From: Luteolibacter sp. | GTDB lineage: Bacteria > Verrucomicrobiota > Verrucomicrobiia > Verrucomicrobiales > Akkermansiaceae | Assembly (NCBI GenBank): GCA_030696085.1 | Contig: JAUYNL010000022.1 | Location: 1-64,000, forward strand | Length of the DNA: 64,000 nt | Reading direction: 5' to 3' | In this document: piece by piece, positions 30,786 through 40,625 of the stretch | Layout: the number at the start of each line of letters is the position of its first letter | Position numbering within the stretch: the stretch's first letter is position 1 | The notes under the pieces: model-generated | Told to the model about the DNA's origin: nothing | What the model saw: the letters and a program-made list of their open reading frames with translations, nothing else | The model's database searches: none | Position numbers and translations under genes: made by a program

Positions 30786-32888
30786 TTAAAACGCCCACTC
30801 GGCACCCAACCACAACGAGCGCGGACCGGCCAGCGTGCGAATGCCATCGCTGCTGAGACCGGTCTGGATCTCCTCGTCGAACAGGTTCTCGATCCGGATC
30901 TGATAGATCGCGCGCTCCGTCCGCCAGGACGCGCCGATTCTGACCCGCGTGTAGTCCGGGATCGAACGCGTCGCCAGCGCGTCGTCAAACTGCGAACTGC
31001 CGTATTCGCAACCCGCGAAGAGCGCGAACCTCTCCACCGGCCGCCACTCGCCGCTGGCGATCAGTCGCAGTTCCGGTGCCTGGGGAAACGGCTTGTCCTC
31101 CAGCAAGGGCTGCTCGCCGGACTCGCTGAACCGCGTGTCCGACCACAATCCGGTGAGCCCTAGCGTCACCTGTTCATGTGGCAGCCATTCGATTTCACCC
31201 TCGATGCCCGCAACCCTTGCGGCATCGACATTGCGTTTGATCGAGCCGCTGCCACCCGGAGGAATCGTGCCGAAAATTTCGGCGATCTCCGCGGGATCGG
31301 TTACCGGCACGTTCGCCACGGCGTCCGCGATCCAATGATGAAACAGCGCGGCGCTCATCGTTAGATTTTCCGACGGGGTCCACTCGAGTCCGGCCTCGAT
31401 GCTCACGAAACGCTCCGGTTCCAGTTCCGGATTGGCCTCCACGATGTCATTGCGCACGCGATACGGCCGGTGCAGCTCATTGAGTGTCGGCAGTCGGAAA
31501 CCCGAGCCCGCGGAAACCCGCGCTTCCAGATCGTCGCGGAGCCCTCGCGTGAGTTCGACCGAGGCCGAGGGCTCGATGCCATCGCGATCGTCCTGATGGT
31601 CCTCGCGCAAGGTGGTGCCATTGATGAGCGAGGTCTCGATCCGCCGCCCGTTAGAGAGCCGCCACGCGTCGAGCCGCGCGCTGCCGCTCACGGTGGTGGC
31701 CTCATCCGGCCGGTATTCGGTCACGCCGAAGATGCCGAAAAAATCCTGATCTCCACCGGCCTCGCGGCGGCGGAAGATGCCCACTTCCTCGTTGGTTTCG
31801 CCGGACACCAGGCGCGTGTCCGCCCCCGCGAGGAAGCTCAAACTCTCGCCGTGATCCCACTTCAAGGTGATGGCCCCGCCGGTGCCGCGGCCCGGCACAT
31901 CGAATTGATCGAGGGCCATGGTTTCCGCGGAGCGGTCCGCGTTCACGGAACTGAAGACCGATTCGAACTCGCGCCGCTGATGCCATGCGAGAGCCTGCCA
32001 GGAAAGGCCGGGATTATCCGCCGTGACACGCAACGAGAAATCCAGCGCATCCGTCGAGTTCCTCGCGAGCGGAGTACCGTTGCCGCGCTCCTCGGTATAA
32101 TAGGAAACGCCCGGCTCCACGGTGAGCCCCGGTGCCGCGAGCCAGGCGAACTTCGCATCCGCGCCCCACAGATCGATGTCGAGCTTGCGATCGATCGATC
32201 CGCGCTGCGAGGGACCAACCGCATAAAAACCATCCGAATGCAGGCCGAATGCGGCGAACGATAGCGATTTCGTTTTTTCCGCATCCGTCATCTGATGAAC
32301 CATCGAGCCGGCCACGGTCCCCTGCCCTCCCCCGCCGGCTTTGATGACATGTCGCTCTTCGAACGGCGCGCGGCTGTTCATCTGGATCACCCCCGCCGGG
32401 CTCTGGTTTCCCCACACCGCGGCGCGCGCCGAGGGCACGATGCGGATCGACTCGAGCGCCGCCGCATCATGGCGCGCCCAGTAAACCCAGCCGCCGAAGG
32501 GATCGTTCTGAGGCACGCCATCCAACAAAACAAGTGTGCGCGATGCCGCCGTGGCCCCGGTGTTGCGCAGACTCACGCCCGCCGAGGACGGATTGCCGAA
32601 AATCGCCGTCTGCCGCCGGTAGAGCGAAAACGCGGGCTCCTCGTCCAACAGTTCGTCGATCGTGCGCGGTGCGGCCGCCCGCATGTCCTCGCGATCCCAC
32701 TCCGCAAGCGCGGCACCGGAGCCATCGCCGCTGCGCCGCTCCGCCAGCACCAGCATTTCCGGCAGCAAGGCCGGCGACTGTCCCAAAACCCGAATTGCCG
32801 TTAGAAGCAGGCACGCATGGACGGCGGTGCCATTGCGAATGGTGGAGGGAAGATCTGCGGAGTGCGGTGGCATGAGTTCCGCCCGCAT
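30786..32888 (-). CDS. TonB-dependent outer membrane receptor
   Basis: Plug domain (TLVLLDGVPQNDPFGGWVYWARHDAAALESIRIVPSARAAVWGNQSPAGVIQMNSR) and beta-barrel with C-terminal aromatic LGAEWAF. Confidence 0.9.
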   Translation of the reverse strand: MRAELMPPHSADLPSTIRNGTAVHACLLLTAIRVLGQSPALLPEMLVLAERRSGDGSGAALAEWDREDMRAAAPRTIDELLDEEPAFSLYRRQTAIFGNPSSAGVSLRNTGATAASRTLVLLDGVPQNDPFGGWVYWARHDAAALESIRIVPSARAAVWGNQSPAGVIQMNSRAPFEERHVIKAGGGGQGTVAGSMVHQMTDAEKTKSLSFAAFGLHSDGFYAVGPSQRGSIDRKLDIDLWGADAKFAWLAAPGLTVEPGVSYYTEERGNGTPLARNSTDALDFSLRVTADNPGLSWQALAWHQRREFESVFSSVNADRSAETMALDQFDVPGRGTGGAITLKWDHGESLSFLAGADTRLVSGETNEEVGIFRRREAGGDQDFFGIFGVTEYRPDEATTVSGSARLDAWRLSNGRRIETSLINGTTLREDHQDDRDGIEPSASVELTRGLRDDLEARVSAGSGFRLPTLNELHRPYRVRNDIVEANPELEPERFVSIEAGLEWTPSENLTMSAALFHHWIADAVANVPVTDPAEIAEIFGTIPPGGSGSIKRNVDAARVAGIEGEIEWLPHEQVTLGLTGLWSDTRFSESGEQPLLEDKPFPQAPELRLIASGEWRPVERFALFAGCEYGSSQFDDALATRSIPDYTRVRIGASWRTERAIYQIRIENLFDEEIQTGLSSDGIRTLAGPRSLWLGAEWAF

Positions 32889-32933
32889 CCCAAATCATGC
32901 CCCCCGGCCTTGCAAGGAGCGTTTCCCAGCGGG

Positions 32934-32962
32934 TTGACAGCCCTGCGGGCGGCCTGCATACT
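32934..32962 (+). promoter_or_regulatory. Sigma70-like promoter upstream of MBL hydrolase gene
   Basis: TTGACA (32934-32939), 17-bp spacer, CATACT (32957-32962); 18 bp before the ATG at 32980. Confidence 0.6.
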
Positions 32963-32979
32963 TTCCCTAGCCACACCAC

Positions 32980-34341
32980 ATGATTTTCAAAAGCCTCTGT
33001 CGCCACACCGGAATCGGTGCGAATTCCTATCTGCTCGAAACCCGTTGCGCGAAAGTCGTCCTGGATGCCGGCATGCATCCGAAACATGAAGGCATGGAGG
33101 CCGTGCCACACTTCGAGTTTCTGGAGAGCGGTTCGGTGGACTCGGTGGTCATCACCCACTCGCACCTCGATCACGTGGGGACCTTGCCGGTCCTGCTCAA
33201 GGACCATCCGGAGGCCAAGGTCTTCCTCACCCCGGAAACCGCGGAACTCGCCTCCGCGATGCTCCACAACTCGGTGAACGTGATGCAGTCCAAGCGCATC
33301 GAACATGGCATCGTCGATTATCCGCTCTTCGAACACCGCGAGCTGGACCGCATCACCGAGACCTTCGAAGCTCGCGGCATCGAGCGGACCTTTGATCTGG
33401 ACCGCGAGGGTACCATGCGGGCCACCTTTCATGATGCCGGCCACATTCTCGGCTCGGTGGGCGTGACCATCGAAGCCTCCGGCAAGCGCGTGATGTACAC
33501 CGGAGATATCAATTTCGAACACAGCACGCTGCAAAAGGGAGCTTTGTTTCCGGAAGAACATGTGGATGCCCTGATCGTGGAAACCACGCGCGGCGCGCAG
33601 GAACGCACACCGGGATACAACCGGGCCGACGAGGAGAACGCGCTTGCGGAAGCCATCGCCGGTGTCATTGCCCGCAAGGGCTCGGTGCTCATCCCGGTAT
33701 TCGCCATGGGCAAGACGCAGGAGGTGCTCGGCATGCTCCACCGCTTCAAGAGCGAGGGACTCATCCCCAGGCACACGCCGGTCTACATAGGCGGACTAAG
33801 CACCAAGATGACCCATGTCTATGACCGCTTCAGCGATGTTTCGCGCCGCCACCTGCCGGGCTTCCGATTTCTCAAAGACATGGATATCGAAGGCAGCGAA
33901 CGCAAGCGCAAGGGGCCGATTCCCTTCGGCTCCGGCTGCATCTACGCGCTTTCCAGCGGCATGATGTCCGAAAAAACCGTTTCCAATGTGTTCGCCCGCC
34001 AGGGGATTCTTGAAAACAAACGCCATGGATTGTTTTTTGTCGGATACGCGGACCCGGAAACGCCGGGCGGCAGGATCCGCATGGCGAAACCCGGCGAGAT
34101 GGTTTTGTTGGACCCCGCTCATCCGCCGGTGCCGCTCCACTGCGAGATGCGCGTCTTCGATTTCAGCGGCCACTCCACCCGTGACGCCATCGCCGACTAT
34201 GCCGTGAAGTTGCGGCCGAAGAAGGTCTTTCTCGTGCATGGCGACGATGATGCCGTGGAGTGGTTCCGCCAGGAACTCCAGCGGCGCTTGCCGGAGACGC
34301 AGGTGCTCGTGCCCATCCCCGGTGAGGAGCACAACATTTGA
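32980..34341 (+). CDS. MBL-fold (beta-CASP-like) metallo-hydrolase, RNA-processing exonuclease family
   Basis: VVITHSHLDHVGTLPVLL, DAGHILGSVGVTIEASGKRVMYTGDINF, IPVFAMGKTQEVLGML, FDFSGHSTRDAI. Confidence 0.88.
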   Translation: MIFKSLCRHTGIGANSYLLETRCAKVVLDAGMHPKHEGMEAVPHFEFLESGSVDSVVITHSHLDHVGTLPVLLKDHPEAKVFLTPETAELASAMLHNSVNVMQSKRIEHGIVDYPLFEHRELDRITETFEARGIERTFDLDREGTMRATFHDAGHILGSVGVTIEASGKRVMYTGDINFEHSTLQKGALFPEEHVDALIVETTRGAQERTPGYNRADEENALAEAIAGVIARKGSVLIPVFAMGKTQEVLGMLHRFKSEGLIPRHTPVYIGGLSTKMTHVYDRFSDVSRRHLPGFRFLKDMDIEGSERKRKGPIPFGSGCIYALSSGMMSEKTVSNVFARQGILENKRHGLFFVGYADPETPGGRIRMAKPGEMVLLDPAHPPVPLHCEMRVFDFSGHSTRDAIADYAVKLRPKKVFLVHGDDDAVEWFRQELQRRLPETQVLVPIPGEEHNI

Positions 34342-34380
34342 GCGCCCATCCCGCAGCGCTGAGTCATCGGCTGAGGTTCT

Positions 34381-35427
34381 TCAGCCATTGGCGGCCTTGC
34401 GCAGCAATTGCAGGCGTTCGTGGGCGGCGCCGCTGAGGATGGTTTCGCGGGCGATTTCGATACCATCGCCCATGTTGTCCGCCAGACCGGCACAGGCAAG
34501 GGCGGCCCCGGCATTCATGAGCACCATGTCGCGTTTCGGCCCGATTTCGTGGCCGGAGAGGATGGCTTCCAGAATCGCGGCGTTGGTCCTGGCGTCGCCG
34601 CCTTGCAGCTCGCTGACTTCGGCGTGTTTCAGCCCGAAATCGCGCGGCCGGATCTCCTCGTCCGCGATGTCCTGATAGAGTCCGGATTTGCAGATGCGGG
34701 TGGAACCCATCAGGCTGACCTCGTCCACCGAACGGCCGTCGCCGGTGGTGCCATGGACCACCCAGGCGCTGTCGCGTCCAAGGCGTTGAAGGATTTCCGC
34801 GAAAGCCGGGCAGAGCTCGCGAGTGAAGACGCCGATGAGCTGGCACTGCGGTTTCGCGGGATTGAGCAGGGGGCCGATCAGGTTGAAAATAGTCCGCACA
34901 CCTCGCGCGGCGAGGCTTTTCCGCACACCGGCCACCGCCCTGAACGCCGGATGATAGCTGGGCGCAAACATGAAGCCGACGCCCGCCTCCTCGATGCAGC
35001 GGCGAAAGCCGTCCGGCGAGAGCTCGATGGGAATGCCGAGCGCTTCGAGCACATCCGCACCGCCGCTTTTGGAAGTGATGCCGCGGTTTCCGTGCTTTAC
35101 GATCACCGCCCCGGCTGCCGCGGCGACGAACATCGTGGTCGTCGAAACGTTGAATAAATCCAACTGGTCGCCGCCGGTGCCGCAGACGTCGAGGGTCGGT
35201 CCCTCCAGTTCGAGCAGCCCGAGATGGGGATCCACCGCATGACTCAGGAAAGCCTCCACGAAGCCGACGATTTCAGCCGGCGTCTCGCCCTTTTTCGACA
35301 ACGCTTCGAGCAGGCGCTCCTTCTTGGCATCAGGCACGGCGGAGTCAAACAGCAACTCGGCGGCGACCTGGACTTCGCGCGACGAGAGCTCCTGCTGTTC
35401 TTCGAGGTGGTGAATCAGGGCGTCCAT
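34381..35427 (-). CDS. trpD: Anthranilate phosphoribosyltransferase
   Basis: DVCGTGGDQLDLFNVSTTTMFVAAAAGAVIVKHGNRGITSKSGGADVLEALG; IFNLIGPLLNPAKPQCQLIGVF. Confidence 0.97.
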   Translation of the reverse strand: MDALIHHLEEQQELSSREVQVAAELLFDSAVPDAKKERLLEALSKKGETPAEIVGFVEAFLSHAVDPHLGLLELEGPTLDVCGTGGDQLDLFNVSTTTMFVAAAAGAVIVKHGNRGITSKSGGADVLEALGIPIELSPDGFRRCIEEAGVGFMFAPSYHPAFRAVAGVRKSLAARGVRTIFNLIGPLLNPAKPQCQLIGVFTRELCPAFAEILQRLGRDSAWVVHGTTGDGRSVDEVSLMGSTRICKSGLYQDIADEEIRPRDFGLKHAEVSELQGGDARTNAAILEAILSGHEIGPKRDMVLMNAGAALACAGLADNMGDGIEIARETILSGAAHERLQLLRKAANG

Positions 35428-35480
35428 GTAAAAAAGCTATACCCATCCGGCTCCCCTGGACCAGAAAGAAGCTCTATAAA

Positions 35481-35520
35481 AAAACCGCCGCAGGGCGGAC
35501 CCGGCGGCGGTTTTAAAAAA
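35481..35520 (-). terminator. Rho-independent terminator (bidirectional-looking) for the aminotransferase gene
   Basis: AAAACCGCCGC(35481-35491) / GCGGCGGTTTT(35504-35514) stem with A/T tracts on both sides. Confidence 0.8.
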
Positions 35521-35529
35521 AGGGACAAA

Positions 35530-36696
35530 TCAATGCTCGCGGCAGAACTGCTCGAAGCGGGTGAGTCCTTCATTGAGAATGTCCAGGGTAGTGCAGTAGC
35601 TCAGGCGGATGCCTTCGTCATAGCCGAACGCGACGCCAGGCACGGTGGCCACCTTGTAGCGCGAGAGCAGTTTGTCGCAGAGGTTCATCGACTTCAGGCC
35701 GGTATTGCCGGTGTAAACGAAGAAGTAGAACGCGCCCTGTGGCTCCACCACGCGGATGTTCTGGATCGCCTTGAGGCGGGAGAATACGAACTGGCGCTTC
35801 ACGTCATATTCGCCGCGCAAATCCTCAATGAACGATTGGTCGCCTTGCAGGGCGGCCAGCGCTCCGTATTGCGAGAAGGTGTTGGCGTTGGAAATCGTGT
35901 GGTTCTGGATCTTGTCGATCGCATCCGCCAGCGGCTTGGGAGCGGCGGTGTAGCCGAGACGCCAACCGGTCATCGAGTATGCCTTGGAGAAGCCGTTGAC
36001 GGTGATGGTGAGATTGTAAAGCTCGTCGCTGAGCGAGGCGATCGAGACATGTTTGGCTTCGCCATAGACGAGTTTTTCGTAAATTTCGTCAGACAGGATG
36101 ACGATGTCCTCCTCCAATGCGATTTCGCCCAAAGCGCGGAGTTCCGCCTCGGTGTAAACGGCTCCGGTCGGGTTGCCGGGGGAATTGATGATGACCATCT
36201 TGGTGGCCGGAGTCATGGCTTCCTCGAATTGCTCGGGAGTCATTTTCCAACCGGTGGATTCCTTGGTTTCCACGATCACCGGCACACCGCCGGCGAGACG
36301 CACCATTTCCGGATAGGAAACCCAGAACGGTGAAGGGATGATCACCTCGTCACCTTCTTCGATCACCGCGAGGATCGCGTTGAAACAGGCCATCTTGGCA
36401 CCTCCGGTCACGCAGATCTGGTTGGCCGCGTAGGTGAGCTTGTTGTCGCTGAGGAACTTGGCCGAAAGTGCTTCGCGCAGTTCCGGAATGCCGCCGGCGG
36501 GCGTGTATTTCGTTTTTCCTTCGAGTAGCGCCTTGATGGCGGCCTGCTTGATGAATTCCGGTGTGTCCACTTCGGGTTCGCCGCCGGCGAGGGCGTAAAC
36601 CTCCTCGCCCTTGGCGATCATGGCTTTGGCCTGCGCGGTGACGGCAAGGGTGAGTGACGGGGAAACCTTGGCAATACGGGATGAGATGCTGTCCAT
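35530..36696 (-). CDS. Pyridoxal-phosphate-dependent aminotransferase (aspartate aminotransferase-like, class I)
   Basis: MDSISSRIAKVSPSLTLAVTAQAKAMIAKGEEVYALAGGEPEVDTPEFIKQAAIKALLEGKTKYTPAGGIPELREAL; INSPGNPTGAVY; NGFSKAYSMTGWRLGY. Confidence 0.95.
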   Translation of the reverse strand: MDSISSRIAKVSPSLTLAVTAQAKAMIAKGEEVYALAGGEPEVDTPEFIKQAAIKALLEGKTKYTPAGGIPELREALSAKFLSDNKLTYAANQICVTGGAKMACFNAILAVIEEGDEVIIPSPFWVSYPEMVRLAGGVPVIVETKESTGWKMTPEQFEEAMTPATKMVIINSPGNPTGAVYTEAELRALGEIALEEDIVILSDEIYEKLVYGEAKHVSIASLSDELYNLTITVNGFSKAYSMTGWRLGYTAAPKPLADAIDKIQNHTISNANTFSQYGALAALQGDQSFIEDLRGEYDVKRQFVFSRLKAIQNIRVVEPQGAFYFFVYTGNTGLKSMNLCDKLLSRYKVATVPGVAFGYDEGIRLSYCTTLDILNEGLTRFEQFCREH

Positions 36697-36827
36697 TTGA
36701 GCTCGCGAATAAGGATTATGTCCGCCCGGCCGAGGGGAACGAAGGATTCGCGCACCCATCCGGTTGAGGGGGGCGCTTTTGTGGGGCCTGCCCCAGAACG
36801 TGGCAAGCGAAATGCACCGCGAGCGCT

Positions 36828-37262
36828 TCACCCGTTCGGGTGGCCGAGGACCTCGACCTTGACGGGGGCGACTCCGCGCTGACGGAAGCCGAGACGCTCG
36901 GCGCAACCGATGGTCAGGTCGATGACGCGTCCGCGGATGAAGGGTCCGCGGTCGTTGATGGTTACGATTTCGGATTTGCCGTTCGATTGGTTGGTCACGC
37001 GCACCTTGGTGCCCATGGGCAGGGTCTTGTGGGCGGCGGTGGCACCCTGGTCGCTGAGACGCTGGCCGCTGGCGGTACGGGTGCCGCGATTGGTGCGGAT
37101 GGAATACCACGAGGCTTTTCCGTGTTCGACGGATTGCACCGCGTATTGCGGATCATCGTGGTTTTTTTTGGGGTTGGCTTGGCCGGTTGTGGCGCAACCG
37201 GGCAGCATCATGACGCCGGCGACTGCCAGGGCCACGGATTTGAAGTTCCGGGTCATGTTCAT
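36828..37262 (-). CDS. rlpA: RlpA-like septal ring/double-psi beta-barrel lipoprotein
   Basis: Lipobox MLPGCATT; GKASWYSIRTNRGTRTASGQRLSDQGATAAHKTLPMGTKVRVTNQSNGKSEIVTINDRGPFIRGRVIDLT. Confidence 0.92.
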   Translation of the reverse strand: MNMTRNFKSVALAVAGVMMLPGCATTGQANPKKNHDDPQYAVQSVEHGKASWYSIRTNRGTRTASGQRLSDQGATAAHKTLPMGTKVRVTNQSNGKSEIVTINDRGPFIRGRVIDLTIGCAERLGFRQRGVAPVKVEVLGHPNG

Positions 37263-37473
37263 CGTGTTTGGTCGTTGGTTCAACCGACCGCCACATGGGT
37301 GCGACAGCCAAGTCATGGCCAATTATCGCCACCAGGCAGCAGGGGCAAGCAAAACCTTCCTACCCCGGATTGACTACAAATCCTATGTTTTATATGGATT
37401 GCAGGCGATCTTCTTAACTTTTATTGATATTTTTCTGGCCATTTGAGTCCCGATTTTGCTACGGCTGAGGGCG

Positions 37474-38148
37474 ATGCTAGAGCACTGGATGCCCACCTGC
37501 CGGAGTCGATTCACGCGATCAGACTTCGATTTTGTGGCGTCGGTGTTGGCACCGGACGGGACGCGTTGTCACTTGGAGAAGCTGTGGCAGGACCCGGACG
37601 GGATGCGTGAGATGCTGGATCTGAGGGAGCTGTTCAATTGTGTGATTGAATCGCCGGCGGCGATCCGCATCACACCAAGGTTTTATTTTTACATGTTGGT
37701 GAGGCATGCGTTTCTCCAATCCGGATTGAGCGATGTCGAGTTGGCGGATTACGTGGCCGGGGTTTTGGCCAAGCGGGTCTGCACGGAGCTTGCCGACCCG
37801 CTACAGGATGTGACGTGCGGTTTCACCCATGCGGCGGAGTTCATCTCGTTCATTTCGTCGTCCACCGGGAGAATGCGCTTTCATTTGCAGGTGGCGGCCG
37901 GCAATCAGTTTCTGGTGCTCACGGGCATGTATCCGGATTTCCTCAAGCGCCGGAGCGCGATGGGCCATGGCCCAGGTCTGGAGTTTTACGAGGCCTTCGC
38001 CCAACGCTCTTTTCTCGAAGCTGCGGATAGCGGAACCGCTGCCGGAGTGGCATCGCGGCATCTGTTCGGCAGCCTGGCCGAGGCCATGCCCACGGCCCGC
38101 CGCACCCTCAACCGGGTGGCGGAAGAGTTTGTCTTTCTGGGAGATTGA
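37474..38148 (+). CDS. Conserved-looking hypothetical protein
   Basis: Intact ORF of about 224 aa with good codon bias; no family recognised. Confidence 0.6.
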   Translation: MLEHWMPTCRSRFTRSDFDFVASVLAPDGTRCHLEKLWQDPDGMREMLDLRELFNCVIESPAAIRITPRFYFYMLVRHAFLQSGLSDVELADYVAGVLAKRVCTELADPLQDVTCGFTHAAEFISFISSSTGRMRFHLQVAAGNQFLVLTGMYPDFLKRRSAMGHGPGLEFYEAFAQRSFLEAADSGTAAGVASRHLFGSLAEAMPTARRTLNRVAEEFVFLGD

Positions 38149-38248
38149 TGCCGCATTCCGTGTCCGTACCGGAGGTTTCCTATAAAATCCAGGGCGAAGG
38201 AATTTCCCGCTTGGAACACCGGGGCTGACGGGTTGTGATGCTAGCGCC

Positions 38249-39652
38249 ATGGCTTACCTCGACGAAAACTTCCTGCTCCATTCACCCACGGCACGCCGCC
38301 TTTTCCATGAGGTGGCCTGCAACCAACCGATCATCGACTACCATTGCCACCTCTCGCCCCGCGAGATCGCCACCAACCACCGTTGGGCGGATCTTTCGGA
38401 GATCTGGCTCGGCGGAGATCATTACAAGTGGCGGCTGATGCGGGCCAACGGCGTGGATGAGGACCTGATCACCGGGGATTCCACCCCGCGCGAGAAATTC
38501 CAGGCCTGGGCGGAAACCGTGCCCTTCACACTGCGCAATCCGATCCACCATTGGACCCACATCGAGCTGCGGCGCTACTTCGGCATCGATCTGATGCTCA
38601 GTGCGGACACTGCGGACGAAGTCTGGGAACAGGCCAATGCAAAACTCGCCGAGCCGGACTTTTGCGTGCACGGCATTTTGAAAAAGTTCGATGTGCGCGT
38701 GGTGGGCACGACCGACGATCCGGCGGACCCGCTCGACGACCACGCGGCCATCGCCGCCTCGGATCTGGTCACGGTGGTCGCGCCGACATTCCGGCCGGAC
38801 AAGGCTTTTCTCGTCGATCAACCGGAGTTGCTCGCGCCGTGGCTGGCGAAACTGGAGGCGATATCCGGCATCTCCATCGCGCACTTGTCCGATCTGCTAG
38901 CCGCCTTGCAGAAGCGCCACGATGATTTCCACGAGGCGGGCGGCAGGCTCTCGGATCACGGGCTGGAACGCATGCCGGCCCTGCATTGCACGGATGAGGA
39001 AGCCTCTATGATTTTCGAGAACGCGCGTGCCGGCAATGCCGCAACGGCTGAGGAACGGGAAAAGTTTTCGTTCTATCTGATGGTGTTTCTCGGCCAGCTC
39101 GATGCGGCGAAAGGCTGGACCAAGCAGCTCCACCTCGGGGCTTTCCGCAACACCAACACCCGCATGACCCGCCTCCTGGGGCCGGACTCGGGTTTCGACA
39201 CCATCGGCGACACCCGCCAGGGCGCGGCACTCGTCACCTACCTCGATGCCCTTGCCCGCGATGGAGCGATGCCGAAAATCGTGATCTATAACCTCAATCC
39301 GGCCGATAACTACCTGTTTGCCTGCCTCACCGGCGCGTTCCAGGACGGCACCTTCCCGGGCAAGATCCAGTTCGGCTCCGGCTGGTGGTTCCTCGATCAG
39401 AAAAACGGCATGGAACTTCAGCTAGACGCGCTCTCGGCCACCGGCCTGCTCTCGCGCTTCGTCGGCATGCTCACCGATTCGCGCTCTTTCCTGTCCTTCC
39501 CGCGTCACGAGTATTTCCGGCGGATCCTCTGCAACCTGATCGGTTCCGAGGCGGACCGCGGCGAGCTGCCGGACGACTTTGAAGCGCTGTCCGGGCTGAT
39601 TCGCGCGATCTGTTTTGGAAATGCCAGGCGGCATTTCGGTTTCAAAGTGTGA
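38249..39652 (+). CDS. uxaC: Glucuronate (uronate) isomerase
   Basis: ACNQPIIDYHCHLSPREIATNHRWADLSEIWLGGDHYKWRLMRANGVDE; FSFYLMVFLGQLDAAKGWTKQLHLGAFRNTNTR; GSGWWFLDQKNGMELQL. Confidence 0.97.
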   Translation: MAYLDENFLLHSPTARRLFHEVACNQPIIDYHCHLSPREIATNHRWADLSEIWLGGDHYKWRLMRANGVDEDLITGDSTPREKFQAWAETVPFTLRNPIHHWTHIELRRYFGIDLMLSADTADEVWEQANAKLAEPDFCVHGILKKFDVRVVGTTDDPADPLDDHAAIAASDLVTVVAPTFRPDKAFLVDQPELLAPWLAKLEAISGISIAHLSDLLAALQKRHDDFHEAGGRLSDHGLERMPALHCTDEEASMIFENARAGNAATAEEREKFSFYLMVFLGQLDAAKGWTKQLHLGAFRNTNTRMTRLLGPDSGFDTIGDTRQGAALVTYLDALARDGAMPKIVIYNLNPADNYLFACLTGAFQDGTFPGKIQFGSGWWFLDQKNGMELQLDALSATGLLSRFVGMLTDSRSFLSFPRHEYFRRILCNLIGSEADRGELPDDFEALSGLIRAICFGNARRHFGFKV

Positions 39653-39658
39653 CGGACT

Positions 39659-40549
39659 TCACTTTCCGGCGAGTTTCGCCAGCATCGCGGCATCGACTAC
39701 AAAGTTGGCGGAACCGAAGGGTTTCACCGCCCCGCCCTCGGCGATCTGATGTTCGAAAGCCTTGATCGGCTGCACGCCGGGGGTTTCGGACATCAGGTAA
39801 ACGCGGATGGTCATGGCCTCCGTGCCGGTGCCGCCATCGAGCTTTTTGGTGGCGAACTGCACCTCGTTGGGGCCATCCACCGCGCCGCCGATGACGATTT
39901 CCGCCTCCTTGGCGTTGGCGAAACGATGGTGGCTGATCTTGTTCACCTGCACCCGCACCTCGCGGCCGGGGCAGAAAACATAGACCTTGGCGATGGTCTT
40001 GGCCGGCCGGGCCTCGACCGGAGTGGGTGGAATCACGCCGGAGGGCTGGGCCTCGGGCGTTTCCTCCAGATACTTGAGGCTGCCGGCGGCGAGTTCCTTG
40101 CGCACTTCCGGCAACGCCGCCAAATTCACAAAATCCGCGCGGTCATAGAGCCAGCCCGCGCCGCCGCGGATGAATGAAAGCACCAGCAGGTTGTCGGTCG
40201 GATCGCCGCCGATTCCGAAGTCGATTTTCCCGAAATACGATGCCTTGGCAGTGGGGCCGTTCTGTTTCGCCGTGAGGAACTTGAGGCCGCCGATGGCGGG
40301 CGGCGGGGCTGGCAGATCGAACACGGCAGCCGGAAACGCGCGCTTTTCGGAGACGATGCGGTTCTTCACCTCCATCCGGCGGTGCGCGGCGGTGACCCGC
40401 TGCCAGGTGGCCGGATCACGGCGCATGATGGCATCGCGCCATGCATGGTAGCTGCTTTCAAGCGCGGGCCGCAGCTCCTCCCCGGCACTCGCCAGGGTCG
40501 CCGCGCTTAGGGTAATGGCACAAATCATGCGGATCATGCGCGAAACCAT
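39659..40549 (-). CDS. Secreted hypothetical protein
   Basis: N-terminal signal-like MIRMICAITLSAATLASAGEELRPALESSYHAWRDAIMRRDPATWQRVTAAHRR; no recognised domain. Confidence 0.6.
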   Translation of the reverse strand: MVSRMIRMICAITLSAATLASAGEELRPALESSYHAWRDAIMRRDPATWQRVTAAHRRMEVKNRIVSEKRAFPAAVFDLPAPPPAIGGLKFLTAKQNGPTAKASYFGKIDFGIGGDPTDNLLVLSFIRGGAGWLYDRADFVNLAALPEVRKELAAGSLKYLEETPEAQPSGVIPPTPVEARPAKTIAKVYVFCPGREVRVQVNKISHHRFANAKEAEIVIGGAVDGPNEVQFATKKLDGGTGTEAMTIRVYLMSETPGVQPIKAFEHQIAEGGAVKPFGSANFVVDAAMLAKLAGK

Positions 40550-40625
40550 TGGACAAGACGGTCGCTTTCACAACAAACAAATCGCGCGCCACACGCGGAA
40601 ATCCCCCCCCAGCGCAATCCCCCTT

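Noticed and set aside
32889-32979. Cobalamin riboswitch upstream of the TonB receptor
   Set aside because: Divergent intergenic space is only about 90 bp and lacks any B12-box-like sequence; too short for a cobalamin riboswitch.
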